Below, piece after piece: positions 13,850-15,315 of a stretch of DNA of 15,315 nt. The notes beneath the pieces are model-generated. The model ran no database searches, had not been told where the DNA came from, and saw only the letters and a list, made by a program, of their open reading frames with translations. The translations under genes and the position numbers were made by a program. Source of the stretch: Helicobacteraceae bacterium (GTDB lineage Bacteria; Campylobacterota; Campylobacteria; Campylobacterales; Helicobacteraceae); the NCBI GenBank assembly GCA_029258405.1, contig JARHYY010000057.1, positions 1 through 15,315 on the forward strand, given 5' to 3'. Within the stretch, counting starts at the first letter, position 1. Each line of letters starts with the position of its first letter.

Positions 13850-14893
13850 ATGCTAGATAGAATCAGAATACAAAATTTTAGGGTATTAAAAAATTTAGAA
13901 ATTAATGGATTTAGAAATATAAATATCTTCATTGGAGAGCCAAATACAGGCAAGACTTCTATTTTAGAAGCACTTTATATATATTTTGGCGATCTTAAAA
14001 AAGATAATTCTATACTTGAGATTCTAGAATCTAGAAGAATGATTATTGATGATGACTGCTTTAAAAGTCTTTTTTATGATTATATGGCAGGAAAAGAAAA
14101 TAAAATAGTTTTCAATGGTAAATATAATGGAGATGATGAATATACTTCTCTTGATATATATAATGATAATACCCTATCAACAAATTTTGATCTTACTCAC
14201 GATAATATCATTAGCAAAGGGATTGATACTTTAAAGTGTGAATACAAAAAAGGTAAAAACATAACAGATGAAATTCATATTTCTAAAAGCTTTTTTAATC
14301 CCCAACAAATTCAATTTCAAACTCAAATAACAAAAAACACAACACCAAGGGCTAATGTAGCAAGTTTTATTTGCAATGGTAACTTTGAACATGTAAGAGA
14401 ACATTTAAAAAATATTCTCGAAGATAGAAATAAGAAAAATGATTTTATACAAAGATATAAAAAGTTTTCTGAAGATATAGAGGAAATATCTTTTTTAGGT
14501 GAAAAGATTGCAGTGCAAATACAAGGATTAAACAAAAGTATTAATTTTAAGCTTATGGGGCAGGGCTTCCAAAGATATGTTTATATCCAAAGTGCCATTT
14601 GTGATAATAAAAAATACATAATGATTGATGAAATAGAAAATGGTTTGCATTTTGAAAGTATTGATATGTTAGTGAATACAATGCTTGAAGCACATGATAT
14701 TCAATTTTTCATCACAACACATAATAAGGAGTTGCTACAAAAAATAGCTAAAATTTTCACAAAAAAGCAAGTTGATGATAGATTGGCTGTTTTTAAGGTT
14801 TATAAGAATCAAGAACGCAATATTGAAATTGGCAGATATTCTCAAGAAGATTTTATTTTCCATATAGAGAAAAAAAATGAAATAAGGGATTAA
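13850..14893 (+). CDS. AAA15/OLD-type ABC ATPase (first gene of a two-gene putative defence system)
   Basis: Protein of 347 residues with an SMC/RecF-like ATPase. It opens with RIRIQNFRVLKNLEI, typical of the AAA15/AAA21 class, then Walker A GEPNTGKTS at 29-37. A long charged middle region (about 60-235) replaces the coiled coil of larger relatives. An LMGQGFQR signature follows, then Walker B IMIDEIENGLH and a switch histidine in FFITTHNKELL. It stops after the ATPase domain, with no fused Toprim nuclease, unlike single-gene OLD proteins or GajA; the Toprim part appears to be the next gene, one base downstream. By analogy with the PARIS pair AriA-AriB it may sense phage and release or activate the partner. 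It is more AT-rich and lysine/asparagine-rich than nearby genes, which suits horizontal gain. A housekeeping RecF-like role is unlikely. Confidence 0.85.
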   Translation: MLDRIRIQNFRVLKNLEINGFRNINIFIGEPNTGKTSILEALYIYFGDLKKDNSILEILESRRMIIDDDCFKSLFYDYMAGKENKIVFNGKYNGDDEYTSLDIYNDNTLSTNFDLTHDNIISKGIDTLKCEYKKGKNITDEIHISKSFFNPQQIQFQTQITKNTTPRANVASFICNGNFEHVREHLKNILEDRNKKNDFIQRYKKFSEDIEEISFLGEKIAVQIQGLNKSINFKLMGQGFQRYVYIQSAICDNKKYIMIDEIENGLHFESIDMLVNTMLEAHDIQFFITTHNKELLQKIAKIFTKKQVDDRLAVFKVYKNQERNIEIGRYSQEDFIFHIEKKNEIRD

Positions 14894-14894
14894 A

Positions 14895-15315
14895 ATGGCA
14901 AAAGATTGCTTAATCTTTGTAGAGGGAAATACAGATAAAGACTTTATAGAGTGTTATTTGAATTTTTTGGGAATTAACAATAGATATAAAGTGATTGATT
15001 CTGAAGGAAAGGATAAGTTAAAAACAAGTAAGCTTGATATGGCAATTCCAAAATCAATCAAAATAATATTTGATGCTGATAATAATCTAAAAGATTCTAA
15101 AGAAAATATTGAAAAGCAATTAGAAGACATTGAAAAAGAGACTAAAAAAGAAATAAAATCAAAATGTGAAATTTTTCTTTTTCCAAATAATCAAGATAAA
15201 GGCAACTTAGAAACATTGATAGAAAATATCGCTAAAGAGCAATGTATTTTAAAATGTTTTGATAATTATCAAGAGTGTATAAGCAAATTGAATAATATTA
15301 ACATAAAATTGCCAC
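14895..15315 (+). CDS. Toprim/DUF3226-like protein, partial (cut by window end)
   Basis: The first 140 residues are present and the frame is open to the window edge. ATG at 14895 follows the ATPase stop by one base, with AAGGG seven bases upstream. It begins CLIFVEGNTDKDFI, the Toprim pattern with catalytic Glu10, and continues with a strand ending IIFDADNN, giving the Asp60-x-Asp62 pair. A KGNLETLIE segment (102-110) resembles the GxxE region of DUF3226/OLD-type Toprim proteins. Residues 65-90 are a highly charged helix. It is probably a metal-dependent nuclease effector working with the ATPase; in PARIS the corresponding AriB cleaves tRNA. The C-terminal part is missing, so the subfamily cannot be fixed. 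Confidence 0.8.
   Translation, partial: MAKDCLIFVEGNTDKDFIECYLNFLGINNRYKVIDSEGKDKLKTSKLDMAIPKSIKIIFDADNNLKDSKENIEKQLEDIEKETKKEIKSKCEIFLFPNNQDKGNLETLIENIAKEQCILKCFDNYQECISKLNNINIKLP

Noticed and set aside
1..15315. Insertion sequences, CRISPR arrays, integrases or prophage genes
   Set aside because: I saw no transposase or integrase motifs, no spaced direct repeats and no phage structural genes on either strand.

Overview
The window looks like a chromosome segment of an AT-rich epsilonproteobacterium, most likely an enterohepatic Helicobacter. MraY, MurD, HldE, HldD and cofactor-independent phosphoglycerate mutase read as close Helicobacter-type homologues. A Sel1-type protein with repeated cysteine pairs, G-homopolymer tracts and TATAAT promoters lacking a clear -35 box fit the same group. 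The genus is inferred from remembered sequences, not from a database search.

Layout. (1) 1-129 is an intergenic edge with two mutually exclusive hairpins, one resembling a terminator for a rightward transcript. (2) 130-3735, minus strand: a Sel1-type lipoprotein gene, then hldD and hldE, which complete ADP-heptose synthesis for LPS core. (3) 3771-4727, plus: a ten-helix EamA/DMT permease, divergent from the lipoprotein gene and tail-to-tail with murD. (4) 4722-6991, minus: mraY-murD (peptidoglycan), coupled by a TAATG overlap. (5) 7093-8595, plus: gpmI (glycolysis), whose stop codon directly abuts an opposing tRNA-Glu(UUC) at 8596-8671. (6) 8756-13711, minus: a tightly packed five-gene operon that looks like surface-glycan modification. 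Its order is a NodB-fold deacetylase-like protein, a sulfotransferase-like protein, a formyltransferase (frameshifted), a second deacetylase-like protein (frameshifted), and a TPR protein with a LicD-like domain. (7) 13850 to the right edge, plus: an AAA15/OLD-type ATPase gene and, one base later, a Toprim/DUF3226-like gene cut by the window end. This is the architecture of two-gene OLD/PARIS-like anti-phage systems.

The most interesting parts are the glycan operon and the ATPase-Toprim pair. In the operon, eight single-base indels inside short runs break two adjacent genes. Undoing them restores full-length frames of 300 and 329 codons, a TAATG junction between the two genes, and a stop 10 bases before the next start. 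Deacetylase-like and formyltransferase genes side by side suggest replacement of N-acetyl by N-formyl on a sugar, possibly followed by sulfation. A G8 tract in the first gene and a G6 tract at the end of the second could make the operon switchable. Once the two broken genes are counted, no stretch longer than 300 bases lacks a gene.
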